A stretch of 51,030 bases of DNA from Balamuthia mandrillaris (Eukaryota > Discosea > Longamoebia > Balamuthiidae), in contig JAVKOQ010000362.1 in the NCBI GenBank assembly GCA_031835245.1, forward strand, positions 1 to 51,030, given 5' to 3'. Below the pieces are notes generated by a model. It was not told where the DNA came from, did no database searches, and saw only the letters and a list, made by a program, of their open reading frames with translations. This document shows positions 9,842 through 19,989 of the stretch, piece after piece; the first letter of the stretch is position 1, and each line of letters opens with the position of its first letter. The position numbers and the translations under genes were made by a program.

Positions 9842-11653
9842 ATGAAATCCTTTCACACGGTGAAAGTGGAAGAGCTCAAAAAATACCTGCTGCCCCTTCG
9901 ACTCTCGAACGCCTCCGAGGATGCGCGCCGCTCCGCTTACGATCCCCTCTTTGCCGCCATCGGCGACTGTCCCGTGGTCATGATAGGGGAGGCCAGCCAC
10001 GGCACCAAAGAGTTCTACCACGAGCGGGCCGAGCTGACCAAGCGCCTCATCCAGGAGAAGGGCTTCCGCAGCGTGGTCGTCGAGGCGGACTGGCCGGACG
10101 CCTACCGAGCCAACAAGTGGTGCGCCGCCCTGGGCGGGGAGGAGCCAAGCGGCAGGCGAGGGAGCAAGGACAAAACTGTGGAGGAGTCGCTGCGGGGCTT
10201 CGCGAGGTTCCCCTCCTGGATGTGGAGGAACACGGAGATGGTGGACTTCTTGGAGTGGCTGAGGGAGCACAACGCTGCCGTGGAGGATCCGCTCGATAAG
10301 GTTTTTACCTTTTGGTCTCTTGCCTTTTTTTAATTTTTTTCTTCTGTTGTTTGGAGTGTCTCGAGGCAAAGGAGATAGAGAGTACAAGTAGCATCGGCCT
10401 TTTTTTTATTTTTTTCTTCTTTGTTTTTTTTTTTGTTTTTTAAAGTTATGTGTTGTTCAACTTATTCGTTCCTCGTTACCTGTGTGTTCTTTTTTGTGTT
10501 TAAAAAAAACCCAACACACTCGGAAAAAAAAAGGTTGGCTTCTACGGAATGGACATGTATTCGCTCGTCACGTCAGCCCATGAAGTCCTCCAATTCCTCG
10601 ATAAGACGGACAGCAAGGCAGCGCTAGAGGCTCGCAATCTCTACAGCTGTTTCATGCAGTACGGGGAGGACACCCGCTCCTATGGCAGAGCTGCGGCGGC
10701 TGGTCTTTCGAAGGGGTGCCGACAGAACTGCCTCAAGGTTTTGATGGACTTGAAGAGCAAGAGCGACGAGTATCTTTCTCGTGATGGATTCGCTGCTGAA
10801 GACGAACTGTTCTATGCTACAACAGTACGTTCTCCTTTCTCCTGTATGCTGCATTCTTTCGTTTTTTCTCCCATTTCTGAAAAATGAATCCAAAAAGAAT
10901 GCTGAGGTCGTCAAAGGGGCAGAGTCCTACTACCGCAACATGATGAAGGGTGGTCCCAACTCTTGGAACCTACGCGACTCCCACATGGTCAACACCATCC
11001 TCAACCTCCATAAGCACCGCAGCAGACACAACTGCCAAAGCAAGTTGATTGTTTGGGCTCATAACAGCCATTTAGGAGACGCACGCGCCACTTCTATGGG
11101 CCAACAGAGAGGCAAACATAATGTAGGCCAGCTGTTGCGTGAACGCTTGGGCATGGAGAACACATTCAACATCGGCCTGACCACAAACACGGGAACCGTC
11201 ACGGCTGCCTCTTCATGGAACGGTCCTTGGAAGATGAAAAAGGTGAACCCTGGAAGAGCGGACAGTTATGAGGGCCTCTTCCATTGCATAGCCGAGGAGA
11301 CCAAGGAGCCCAACTTCATGTTTGTGTTCAACGAGGTGGTGCCACCCTCTGGGGAGCCAGGGCAGAGCGCCCTGATGTCGTGCTGCGTGCAAGGCAAACA
11401 CAGAAGGAAGCAGGCCATCTGCCGGGAGTTGAACCAGTATTTGGGCGTTCCCATGCTGGAAAGATACATCGGGGTCATCTACCGCCCAGAGTCGGAGCTC
11501 GCTTCGCACTACGCGAGGTCCATCCTGTCGGCGCAGTACGATGCCGTCATCCATCTGGACGAGACCAGCGCGCTGCCTCCGCTGGACAGCGAGTCGCACC
11601 ATCCCAGCTGGGAGGAAGAGAATATCCCCGAGACGTATCCGATTGGCGAATAA
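9842..11653 (+). CDS. Erythromycin esterase superfamily protein (EreA-like)
   Basis: Three exons, 9842-10300, 10534-10824 and 10898-11653, encode 501 residues. The family hallmark GEASHGTKEFYHERAELT lies at 49-66, with the putative catalytic His53, and EADWPDAYRAN at 81-91. Later conserved segments include FYGMDMYS after exon junction 1, NLRDSHMVNT, and VWAHNSHLGDA with the second conserved His. Bacterial relatives include macrolide esterases, but most family members are of unknown function, so drug esterase activity should not be assumed. No signal peptide is seen. The family is chiefly bacterial, so transfer is possible, though two introns show the gene is now fully eukaryotic in form. AATAAA lies about 40 bp past the stop. 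Confidence 0.88.
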
Positions 11654-11900
11654 ATCCACCGATAATCAAGTCGGAATTTTCTTTGTAAGGAAGAATAAAG
11701 TAATGGATGTGATCTCATTTTTTCCATAACCGTGGTATACGTAACTCCGAGGGATCAGGCAGAGATCAACGAAACTCAAAGGAATCCTCTACGAAATTTC
11801 GGGTTATTTCGTCGCATAAAACGGAATTTTATTTTTATTGTTTGGCTTCAATTTTGTCATAACAAAACACTCCACACACACTCCCATCCCATCCCTCATC

Positions 11901-12938
11901 ATGTCCATGTGGAAACTAGGCTCCGCCAAGCTTGCCGCCGCGCTTCCTGCGCAGCGTTCCTTGGCCGCGGCCACGCTGGCCAGCGCAACCAAACGCCTCC
12001 CCTCGGCCTCTGCTTCCTCTCTTTTGTGCTCGACCCGCCCTTACTCCTCTACGAACGGCTCGCTTCTCTTCTCTTCCTCTTCCTCCTTCAGACGGCTTGC
12101 TCATCCCTCGCGCGCCTCCACCTCCTTCCTCTCGGCCGCCTCTCTCCCGCTGCGCCACCACTACTCCACAAGCTCCCAAGGCAAATCCGAGAAGCCTCAC
12201 TCCCGCCCCTCCATCGACACCGGCGACAACTACACCCTCCCCCACCCCATTTGGGATGAGGAGTACCTCCGCGCCGTGGAGATCACCCACAAGGAGCCCG
12301 AGTGCCTCACCGACCGGCTGGCCCTCTGGACCATCCGCCTCATGCGCTTCAACTTTGACTGGATGTCCGGCTACAGCTGGGGCACCCTCACCGAGAGCAA
12401 GTACCTCACCCGAGTGATCTTCCTGGAGACGGTGGCGGGAGTGCCGGGCATGGTCGGCGCTGCCCTGCGCCATCTCAACTCCCTGAGGAGGATGCAGAGG
12501 GACCACGGCTGGATCCACACCCTCCTGGAGGAGGCCGAGAACGAGAGGATGCACCTCCTCACCTTCCTCAAGATGAAGCAACCGGGCTGGGCCTTTCGCG
12601 GGGTGGTCCTCCTGGCGCAGGGCGTCTTCTGGAACTACTACTTCCTGTCCTACCTGGTCTCCCCCAAGTACTGCCATCGCATGGTGGGCTACCTCGAGGA
12701 GGAGGCCGTCAAGACCTACACCAAGCTGCTGAAGGACCTGGACGGTGGCCTCTTGCCCAAGTGGACGGACGAGCCTGCCCCGGAGATCGCCAAGGACTAC
12801 TGGAAGCTGGCCAAGGACGCCAAGGTGCGGGACGTCTTTGCGGTGATCCGCGCGGATGAGGCGCACCACCGCCTGGTCAACCACGAGTTTGCTTCGATGA
12901 AGCCGAGTGACCCTAACCCCCATCCTCCTGGCTTCTAA
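11901..12938 (+). CDS. AOX: Alternative oxidase, mitochondrial
   Basis: An intronless gene of 345 residues starting at ATG 11901. The first ~95 residues are rich in Ala, Ser and Arg with few acids, as in a mitochondrial presequence. All four di-iron motifs are present: FLET (E176), NERMH (E215, H218), LEEEA (265-269) and RADEAHH (E320, H323). The enzyme oxidises ubiquinol and reduces oxygen to water on the matrix face of the inner membrane, bypassing complexes III and IV. The coding sequence is distinctly GC-rich at third positions and lacks introns, unlike most neighbours; a high-expression gene or a retrocopy are both possible. A plant-type regulatory Cys pair is not evident. Confidence 0.96.
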   Translation: MSMWKLGSAKLAAALPAQRSLAAATLASATKRLPSASASSLLCSTRPYSSTNGSLLFSSSSSFRRLAHPSRASTSFLSAASLPLRHHYSTSSQGKSEKPHSRPSIDTGDNYTLPHPIWDEEYLRAVEITHKEPECLTDRLALWTIRLMRFNFDWMSGYSWGTLTESKYLTRVIFLETVAGVPGMVGAALRHLNSLRRMQRDHGWIHTLLEEAENERMHLLTFLKMKQPGWAFRGVVLLAQGVFWNYYFLSYLVSPKYCHRMVGYLEEEAVKTYTKLLKDLDGGLLPKWTDEPAPEIAKDYWKLAKDAKVRDVFAVIRADEAHHRLVNHEFASMKPSDPNPHPPGF

Positions 12939-13149
12939 ACTTAATAGTTTTGTTTTTTTTTTGTTCACCACTTTAAACTGTATTTGTTCTCATTCTTCTT
13001 CTGCTTCTTCTTCTTCTTCTTCTTCTTCTTCTTCTTGTTCTTCTTCTTCTTCTTCTTCTGCTTCTTCGCTTTTCTTCCTTCGAGAGAGAGAAAAGCAAAC
13101 AATGCAAAGAGAGTGAAGATAAAACGAGATACCACGGTTAGACATCCGT
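12939..13149. repeat. Convergent spacer with (TTC)n microsatellite
   Basis: Spacer between the AOX stop and the cyclophilin stop. A TTC-rich tract with TTG and TGC variants occupies about 12990-13070, followed by a short GA run. No gene is seen in either strand. Confidence 0.8.
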
Positions 13150-14094
13150 TTATTCAGCTGATCCCTCAGGCAAAGGCAGCTCTCCGCTGTCCACGATGAC
13201 GATCTTGGCAGAGGGAGTGCCGCCCTGGCTTCCCTTGGACTCGATCTTGGTGACCACGTCCATGCCCTCCACCACCTCACCAAACACAACGTGTCTGCCG
13301 TCCAACCAGGAGGTCACCGTCGTGGTGATGAAGAACTGAGATCCGTTTGCTGTGTTTTTTTTTTGTTTTTTGTTTAAGCGTTTGAGTCGATGAGATGAGA
13401 AAGAAGCAAAAGCTGAGAGAAAAAAAACGTACTGTTAGGGCCAGCGTTGGCCATGGAGAGCAAGCCAGGCTTGGTGTGCTTCAGCTTAAAGTTCTCGTCC
13501 TCAAACTTGTTGCCATAGATGGACTCGCCGCCGCGGCCGTTGCCGTGGGTAAAGTCGCCGCCTTGGATCATAAAGTTGGGGATGACGCGGTGGAAGGAGC
13601 TGCCCTTGTAGTGCAATGGCTTGCCTTGAGTGCCGGTACCCTTTTCACCTGTTGTTGTTATTGTTGTTTTCGTTGGTTTGATGTGGAGCGATGTGGGGGG
13701 GATGGAGGAGGAAAAAAAAGACAAACCAGTGCAGAGAGCTCTGAAGTTTTCGACAGTCTTGGGAACGGTACCACCGTACAAGCCCATCACGATGCGACCA
13801 GCGGCCACACCGTCGATTTCTGATTTTATTTTTGACATTTCGATGTGAGCGTTGGATTCAGAACGAGCGAGAGAGAGAAGAGAGAGAGGAGAGAGAGAAA
13901 AGTACCGATATCAAAGTACACATGATTCGTGATCTTTGGTCCTTTCTGTGGTTGGTTGTTTATTTTTCGTGGTTAGTTGGCATTGTTAAAAAAAAAAACG
14001 CCAAAAAAAAAAAAGCGCTCACCTTGGCCTGAGAGTAGACAGCGATGCCGACCACGCAAAGGGTCAAAATCACAGCCAACGAGACGTACTTCAT
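13150..14094 (-). CDS. PPIB: Secretory-pathway cyclophilin (peptidyl-prolyl isomerase B type)
   Basis: Five exons: 14094-14023, 13945-13906, 13819-13727, 13648-13433 and 13349-13150, giving 206 residues, the usual size of cyclophilin B. The start at 14094 begins a clean signal peptide ([24 protein letters not shown] less its tail), followed by [14 protein letters not shown]. Catalytic-site residues are intact: [15 protein letters not shown], the [12 protein letters not shown] region, MANAGPNTNGSQFFI, and [10 protein letters not shown]. An upstream in-frame ATG at 14199 would add a 35-residue basic, Asn-rich extension and make a signal anchor; I prefer 14094. The protein should assist proline-limited folding in the ER. 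A UPR-like site lies upstream at 14244-14258. Confidence 0.94.
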
Positions 14095-14243
14095 CGTGTT
14101 GTTGTTGTTGTGGTGGTTGCTCTTCTTCTTCTTGGGGTTCACTTTGGGCGCGTTTGCTGCTGCGGCAGAGGAGGGAACCCTTTTTTTGGTTTGCTGCATT
14201 TTTCGAACCACAAAAAAGAAAACGACAACAAAAAAAAAAATTA

Positions 14244-14258
14244 TGACGTGGCACCAAT
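14244..14258. promoter_or_regulatory. UPRE/ERSE-II-like site upstream of the ER cyclophilin
   Basis: Plus strand reads TGACGTGGCACCAAT. TGACGTGG equals the core of the animal UPRE (XBP1/ATF6). On the gene's own strand it reads ATTGG-TG-CCACG, one base longer in the spacer than ERSE-II (ATTGG-N-CCACG). It lies 150 bp upstream of ATG 14094. Function is inferred from animal systems. Confidence 0.4.
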
Positions 14259-14438
14259 CATCGATTCGCTTTGAATTTTCTGGTTTTCATTTCTCCAATA
14301 GGGAATCAAAGTAATAAATGTCGACTGGTACGAATTTGAATGTTCATTGGCCGGCGCACACGAGTGTCGCGGCGAGAGAAGGAGAGGAGAGACGGAGAGA
14401 ATGGGGGAGGAGAGGAGGCATTCGGCGTGGTTTTTTTT

Positions 14439-15989
14439 TCAAAGTTTGGCGCTCTGGGGTTGGTGTTTGACTCTGGCAGGCCCGCCGATGTTGTGGCTGG
14501 GCACCTCCGTGATGCGTGGAGGCTCCACGTTGGGATCGCAGCGGTAGTGACTAAAGTCGGTCACACCACGACTTCGGAGATAGTCCTGGCATTTTTTAAA
14601 ATGTTAAATAAATAGAGAGAAGAAAGAAGAAGAAGAAGAACAAGAAGAAGAAGAAGAACAAGAAGGGGACATCCTGTTTTACCTCATCAATCAAAGCTTG
14701 CCCGGTAAACTCGTTGGGATTCTCTTGCACGATGCGCAGCACACAATCTGACAGGATGTCCGCTTTTCTCCATTGCGCCTTGTCGCCCAACGCAAAGTTG
14801 ATGGTGGCGTAGCTCTCTATCATGGTGGCTGGCCAAAGCGCGTTGATGGCCACGCCTTTGCCACGCACCTCCTCAGCGAGACCGTGAGCGATAAGCGTCA
14901 TGCCGAACTTGCTGATGCAGTAGGCCACTTTGCCTTTGATCCAATCCAGGTTGATGGGAGGAGACATTGTCTATGTTGTTTCGACAATGTTTTAAATGAA
15001 GAAAGGGCGATAGTGAGGAAAAGAAAGAATGGAAACAAAGCAGTAATTAAAAGCACGAAAGATAAATGACAGAGGAAAGAAGAAAACCACAACGAACAAA
15101 AGAAGAACCAAAATAAATGTAATGTACTTACGATCATATGCCCAAAGCCCTGCTTGAGCATGTGTGGCAATACAGCCCTGCAAAACATAAAAGTGGCGCG
15201 AGCGTTGACGGAGTGGACGAGGTCATACCGCTTTGGGGGCGTGTCCAAAACGTCCTTCCACCACAGCGCGCCTGCATTGCAGATCAGAAAGTCCACTCTG
15301 AAGTTTTGTTTCATAACATAAATATTGTTTTCGTTGAACAACAAATTTCAAAAACAAAAAAGAAAAAACAAAAAACAAAAAAGAAAAAACAAAAAACAAA
15401 AAAGAAAAAAGAAAGAAAGAAAAGAAAAGAAAAGAAAAGAAAAGAAAAGCAAAAAAGAAAGAAAGAAAAGAAAAGAAAAGAAAAGAAAAGCAAAAAATTT
15501 AAAACATAAAATAAAAAGAGAACAAAAACAAAAATAAAATAAAAGAAAGAACCTGCCAAAGGTTTTGATGGTGGCTTCGACGGCCCTTTCAATGTCTTCG
15601 TCGATCCTCACGTCGCACTTGAGCGGCAGCGCTTTGCCACCCAACGCTTCCACCTTTGCCCAGAAATACATGTTGAAAGTCATTTTTTTTGTGAAGAGGA
15701 ACTAGAACAGAAAAAAAAAAAAAACACACACACACGCACGCACAAACCTCTTTGGCTACCGTGTAAATTGTGCCTGGAAGATTGGGCGTCTCTTTGTCAC
15801 TCTTCGCAACGACCACCACGCTGGCCCCTTTTGTTTATTTCAGGTCATCATTTTTTTTAAAAAAAATGAAAAAAACAGCACAGCTACAAATCAATCTTCA
15901 CCTTCTTTGGCAAAGTCAAGGGCGATAACGCGGCCGATGCCACGGCTTGCACCGGTAATCAGGGCCACCTTTCCATCAAACTTTCCCAT
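14439..15989 (-). CDS. Short-chain dehydrogenase/reductase, HSDL2-like without SCP2 domain
   Basis: Six exons: 15989-15902, 15827-15748, 15653-15553, 15297-15132, 14970-14683 and 14585-14439, giving 289 residues. The Rossmann motif TGASRGIG (12-19), NAGA, the serine region [10 protein letters not shown] and the YCISK catalytic pair are all present. Similarity to the N-terminal domain of animal HSDL2 is strong: [21 protein letters not shown], and AVNALWP written here as AINALWP. Animal HSDL2 adds a C-terminal SCP2 sterol carrier domain, which is absent here; instead the tail reads [15 protein letters not shown]. No C-terminal PTS1 is obvious (ends in SAKL, close to the SKL type, so peroxisomal import is worth considering). 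The substrate is unknown. The third intron (15298-15552) is a dense A-rich repeat. Confidence 0.92.
15340..15500 (-). repeat. Homopurine repeat in the third intron of the SDR gene
   Basis: Three near-identical AAAAAAGAAAAAACAAAAAAC-type units followed by two blocks of (AAAAG)n each ending in GCAAAAAA. On the gene's sense strand this is a long T-rich pyrimidine run ending near the splice acceptor. The two (AAAAG)n blocks look like a local duplication of about 50 bp. Confidence 0.75.
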
Positions 15990-16224
15990 TCTTTATTTCT
16001 CTTTTCTTTCTTTTCGTGTCGACTTTGCTGGTCGACGTTATTTATTATTCCTGTCGACTTTTCGTGCAGCAAATGTTCAGCAACGGAGCAGCTCTGACAC
16101 TTTCATTCCTCGGATGCCAAACATTCCAAAAGTCTTCTTCTTTTTTGTCGACAAATTGTTAACATTTCAAGCATTCCAAACAAAGAAGGGAAAAAGCGAA
16201 GAGAAGAGAAGAGAGCCAACAAAG
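15990..16224. promoter_or_regulatory. Divergent promoter with four GTCGAC sites (SDR and RPB9)
   Basis: In the 235 bp between the two start codons, the palindrome GTCGAC occurs at 16018, 16031, 16053 and 16147. The last is embedded in a longer palindrome TTGTCGACAA. Clustering suggests a bound factor; identity unknown. Confidence 0.5.
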
Positions 16225-16833
16225 ATGAACTTTTGCTGTGAGTGGTACGTCTTCCTTTCATCCCTTTGTGGCGTTGCTTTGTTTATTGAGTACTCAAATA
16301 AACCTTTGTTTGCTTTTTTTTGGTCATGAAGTGCAAATATGTTGTACCCAAAGGAGGACAAGGCGAACAAAGTCCTTCTCTACGCTTGCCGCAACTGCGA
16401 CCATCAGGAAGCTGCCGAAATGAACTGCGTTTACCGGAACGAGATCAGACGCAATGAAGTGTAAGTCGAGTCGAGCCCTCTCTCTCTCTCCCTCGCGTTC
16501 ATTTGTGCTCTTGCCCTCTCTTCTCTCCTTTTTTCTCTTTTCTCTCTCTTCACTTCTGATACCTCTGTTCTCCTGTTCTCCTGTAATCTGTCACTCAACT
16601 TTTTTCATATGGTGTTTCCACACTTAGCTCTTCTTGTTCTTTCTCTCTTTGTCTCTTTGTTGTTCTTGCTCTCCCTTCCCTTGTTTCTTTTCTTTCTCTC
16701 GTCCTCTTCGTTCTTTCTTTCTCTCTCTGTCTCTTCTCTCTCTTCTTTCTTTATTCCATTCCCTTGTTTCTTTTCTTTCTCTCATTCTCTTCTTTCTCTC
16801 GTTCTCTTCTTTCTTTCTCTCTTCTTTCTCTCT

Positions 16834-16874
<41 letters not shown>

Positions 16875-17157
16875 CCTCTCGCTATCTCTTCTCTCTCTTC
16901 TTTATTCCATTCCTTTCATCCCTCCTGCTTCTTTTCCTGCCTCTCATTACAAACGAACAAACAACAGTGAACGAACAAAACTATCACATGATGTGACGGC
17001 AGACCCAACGCTTCCACGTACGCGCAGCACCAAGTGTGCCGTTTGTGGCGGACGAGAGGCCGTCTTCTTTCAGGCCAACACAGGAGATAAGGACGAAGCA
17101 CTTGCCCTTTACTTTGTTTGCTGTGATGAGAACTGTGGCCATCGTTGGAGAGAATAG
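16225..17157 (+). CDS. RPB9: RNA polymerase II subunit RPB9
   Basis: Three exons, 16225-16244, 16332-16460 and 16968-17157, encode 112 residues, the normal length. The first exon has only 20 nt. N-terminal zinc ribbon: C4, C7, C26 and C29 with the LYPKEDK and [14 protein letters not shown] stretches typical of RPB9. The linker is [14 protein letters not shown]-terminal TFIIS-like ribbon: C73, C76, C101 and C106 with GGREAVFFQ and CGHRW. RPB9 aids start-site choice, proofreading and TFIIS-stimulated cleavage. The second intron (16461-16967) is an almost pure pyrimidine tract of about 500 nt. The start was chosen because it puts the first zinc ligand pair right after Met-Asn-Phe. Confidence 0.95.
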
Positions 17158-17286
17158 CCCTCCTTTATTTAACCGTTCTATCTTCTCCCTCTCATTCTTC
17201 ATAACATGTAACTAAAAAGTCTAAAAACTCTTTTTCTTTGGAACGCCAAACGGAGGGCTGTTAAAAAACTCTTCCGGCGTGTGAGC

Positions 17287-17351
<65 letters not shown>

Positions 17352-17794
17352 AGAGAGAGGAGAAGATAGATACAGACAAGAGAGCAGAGCAATGCAATGC
17401 AATGCAATGCAATGCAATGGAAGAAGAGAAGAGAAAGAAGAGAGGGGGCTGAAGTCGCCCGGATCGCTGTGACGCAAAGAGGTACTCCCGGAGAGCGAGA
17501 GCAAACGTTACAACCTGCACAGGTCGCGATTACCCCCAACCGCTTCTCCGAGGAGGTTTTAAAAAAAACAACAAAAGGAACTATATAGTGTTCTTTTTTT
17601 AATGTAACCTGGTTATCGGCTGGTGCCTGGTCCTCCTCTTTCCTCCTCCGAGGAGATATAATACTGCTATAGTAGTCCTATATCTCTTTGTGAGTTTCCA
17701 ACTTTTTCTTTTCCTTCTCATTTCTCTTTGCTCTCTTTGGTTTGTTCTGCCACAGAGAGTAGACCGCACACACACAGAGTGAGCAACCAACGAG
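17158..17794. repeat. Spacer with (GA)n and (AATGC)n repeats, P450 upstream region
   Basis: Between RPB9 and the P450. It holds a (GA)n tract at about 17290-17350, a pentanucleotide array (AATGC)n at 17391-17419, and two copies of a dyad at 17543 and 17643. A minus-strand open frame through 17520-17221 is mostly repeat-encoded and I do not call it a gene, although its last ~20 codons look less repetitive. Confidence 0.6.
17643..17683. promoter_or_regulatory. Paired dyads upstream of the P450 gene
   Basis: CTCCTC-C-GAGGAG at 17643-17655 is a perfect 6-bp inverted repeat; a one-mismatch copy CTTCTC-C-GAGGAG lies exactly 100 bp upstream at 17543-17555. Adjacent, 17656-17683 is an imperfect 28-bp palindrome (22 of 28 positions match its reverse complement) centred on CTATAG. 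The site is about 110-150 bp before the start codon, where an operator or core promoter could be. Confidence 0.35.
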
Positions 17795-18703
17795 ATGAGC
17801 CTCGCTGTGCATTGGGGATGGGGGTGGTGGTGGCTGGCGGTGTCGGCGTTGGCAGCGGTGGCGGTGTACCTGGTGAGGGACGTGCGTTACCGCAAGGGCA
17901 GGCAGACGCTGCCGGGACCGGCCCCGCTGCCGCTCTTTGGCAACGTGCTCCTGGCCTCCAAGCACTGGCGAAGAAGGCATTGGTTCTTTCTTGAGCTATC
18001 GGTTCGTTCTTCTCTGGTCCCCCGCTCCAACCCTTCCCTTACTTTCTTTTTTTCTAAAGAAAAAATACGGAGCGTTCAACCTTTGGTTCTTTAAGCATCG
18101 GATGATCATCATCACGGAGCCGGACCTGGTGGACTATGTGCTTAACCGCAACTTCAAGAACTATGTACGTTGGATCGCTGCGGTTTTTCATATCTCCTCC
18201 CCTTGTTCTTCTGCTTCTGCTTCTTCTTGTTCTTCTTCTTTTTGTTGTTCTTCTTCTGCTTCTGCTTCCGCTTCTTCTTCTTCTTCTTCTTGTTGTTCTT
18301 CTTGTTTTTGTTCTTGTTCTTGTTCTTCTTCTTGTTCTTGTTCTTGTTCTTGTTCTTGTTCTTGTTCTTGTTCTTGTTCTTGTTCTTGTTCTTGTTCTTG
18401 TTCTTCTTCTTCTTCTTGTTCTTCTTCTTGTTCTTCTGCTTCATGTTCATGTTCTTGTTCTTCTTCTTGTTCTTCTTCTTGTTCTTCTTCTTGTTCTTCT
18501 TCTTCTTCTGCTGCTGCTGCTTTCGTTATGGCTGCGTGCTTCCTGCCCACCACTCGTTCTTGTTTCTCCTTTGCGCTTACAGGAAAGAGGAGACCGTCGC
18601 AGAGCCAACTTCAAAGAACTGCTTGGCGATGGGTTTGTTTAACACAAAAACAACGAGAACAATAAGAGCGAGAGGAGAGAAAGAGAGAGAGAGTGTGTGT
18701 GAA

Positions 18704-18747
<44 letters not shown>

Positions 18748-19944
18748 AGGGAGAGAGAGAGATATGGTTCTTACATCTCGCTTCATTGCAGCATATTTAC
18801 GGCGGATGGCCGAGAGTGGATGTTGCATCGCAAACTGGCCAAGCCACTGTTTCGCTCGGCTTTCATCGCTCAAGGCATGGTTCCTGTCTTCCACAAACAC
18901 ATTCACCATGTCCTCGCTGCTGTCGGAGATGCTGCTAATGCCGGAACTCCTCTTGATATCTTCAAGGTTTAAACTCTTTACCTTCTTCTTTCTGCACTCT
19001 TGCTTCTTCCTCCGTGGTGCTTGTTGTCCTTATCCTACATAACCTCCAGCTATTCATGAGCTTCACAATGGCTACTTTTCTGGAGCTTGGGCTTGGTTGC
19101 AAGGAAGGAAGCCTCTCTGAGAAACAACGAATGAAGTTTCAAAATTGTTTTGACCGAGCTCAGGTACAATTCTTCTCTCTCTCTCGCTCTCTCTCTCGCT
19201 CTCCTTCTCTCTCGTTCTATCCTTGTTTTTCTCGTATTCTCTCGTTTCGTTTCATATGTCCTGACGGTACTGTAACGCTACAGGAAGAGTTTGTGCGAAG
19301 AATATTTAGCCCTTTGTCCGCACCTATTGCAACCAGAAACATCAATAGATACGTGAAGTACTTGGACAAGCATGTATACCGCATCATCAACGAAAGAAAG
19401 AAGGAGAGCTTGGAGGAGTTACAAGGAAAGCATGACATTTTCTCACAATTTTTGGCGTTGACAGATGATAACGGACAACCTTTATCAGGTTTTCTACTTG
19501 TTCTGCTTTGTGTTCATGTTCTTCATTCCTCTTGTTCTTCTTCTTGTCCTTCTTGTTCTTCTTGTTCTTCTTGTTCTTCTTCTTCTTCTTCTTCTTCTTC
19601 TTCTTCTTCTTCTTCTTCTTCTTCTTCTTCTTCTTCTTCTTCTCACGCCACCTTTTCTCCTCTTTCATGCTCTTCCGTCTCTCTGCTCTACTCACCTGAA
19701 ATGCAGACAAATACTTGAGGGATGTTTTCTTGAACTTTCTGCTAGCTGGCCGAGACACCACTGCGACGGTATGTAGTGCAATATCTTGGTTTTCAACAAT
19801 TCCTCCATCTTGTAAAATAACTCCAATCTTTTGTCCTTTCAAGGCTTTAACCTGGACTTTCTACAACCTCTCTCTCAACCCAGAAGTAGAGGCAAAGGTA
19901 AACCTCTCCAAACCTATGTCTCTGTCCCTTTTGTTTGATGCTTC

Positions 19945-19989
<45 letters not shown>

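Noticed and set aside
14095-14199. Upstream start for the cyclophilin adding 35 residues
   Set aside because: The added part is Asn/Lys low-complexity typical of leader sequence; the shorter start gives a standard signal peptide and standard length. It remains possible.
17221-17520. Minus-strand open frame with a plausible C-terminal end (TPEEFFNSPPFGVPKKKSF)
   Set aside because: Most of it is (CT)n-encoded Ser/Leu; no splice sites give a convincing upstream exon and no family is recognised.
18136-18642. Leu-rich, Phe-rich or Ser/Cys-rich open frames over the TTC/TTG repeat
   Set aside because: The stretch is an intron of the P450: flanking exons join in phase across it and restore conserved sequence.
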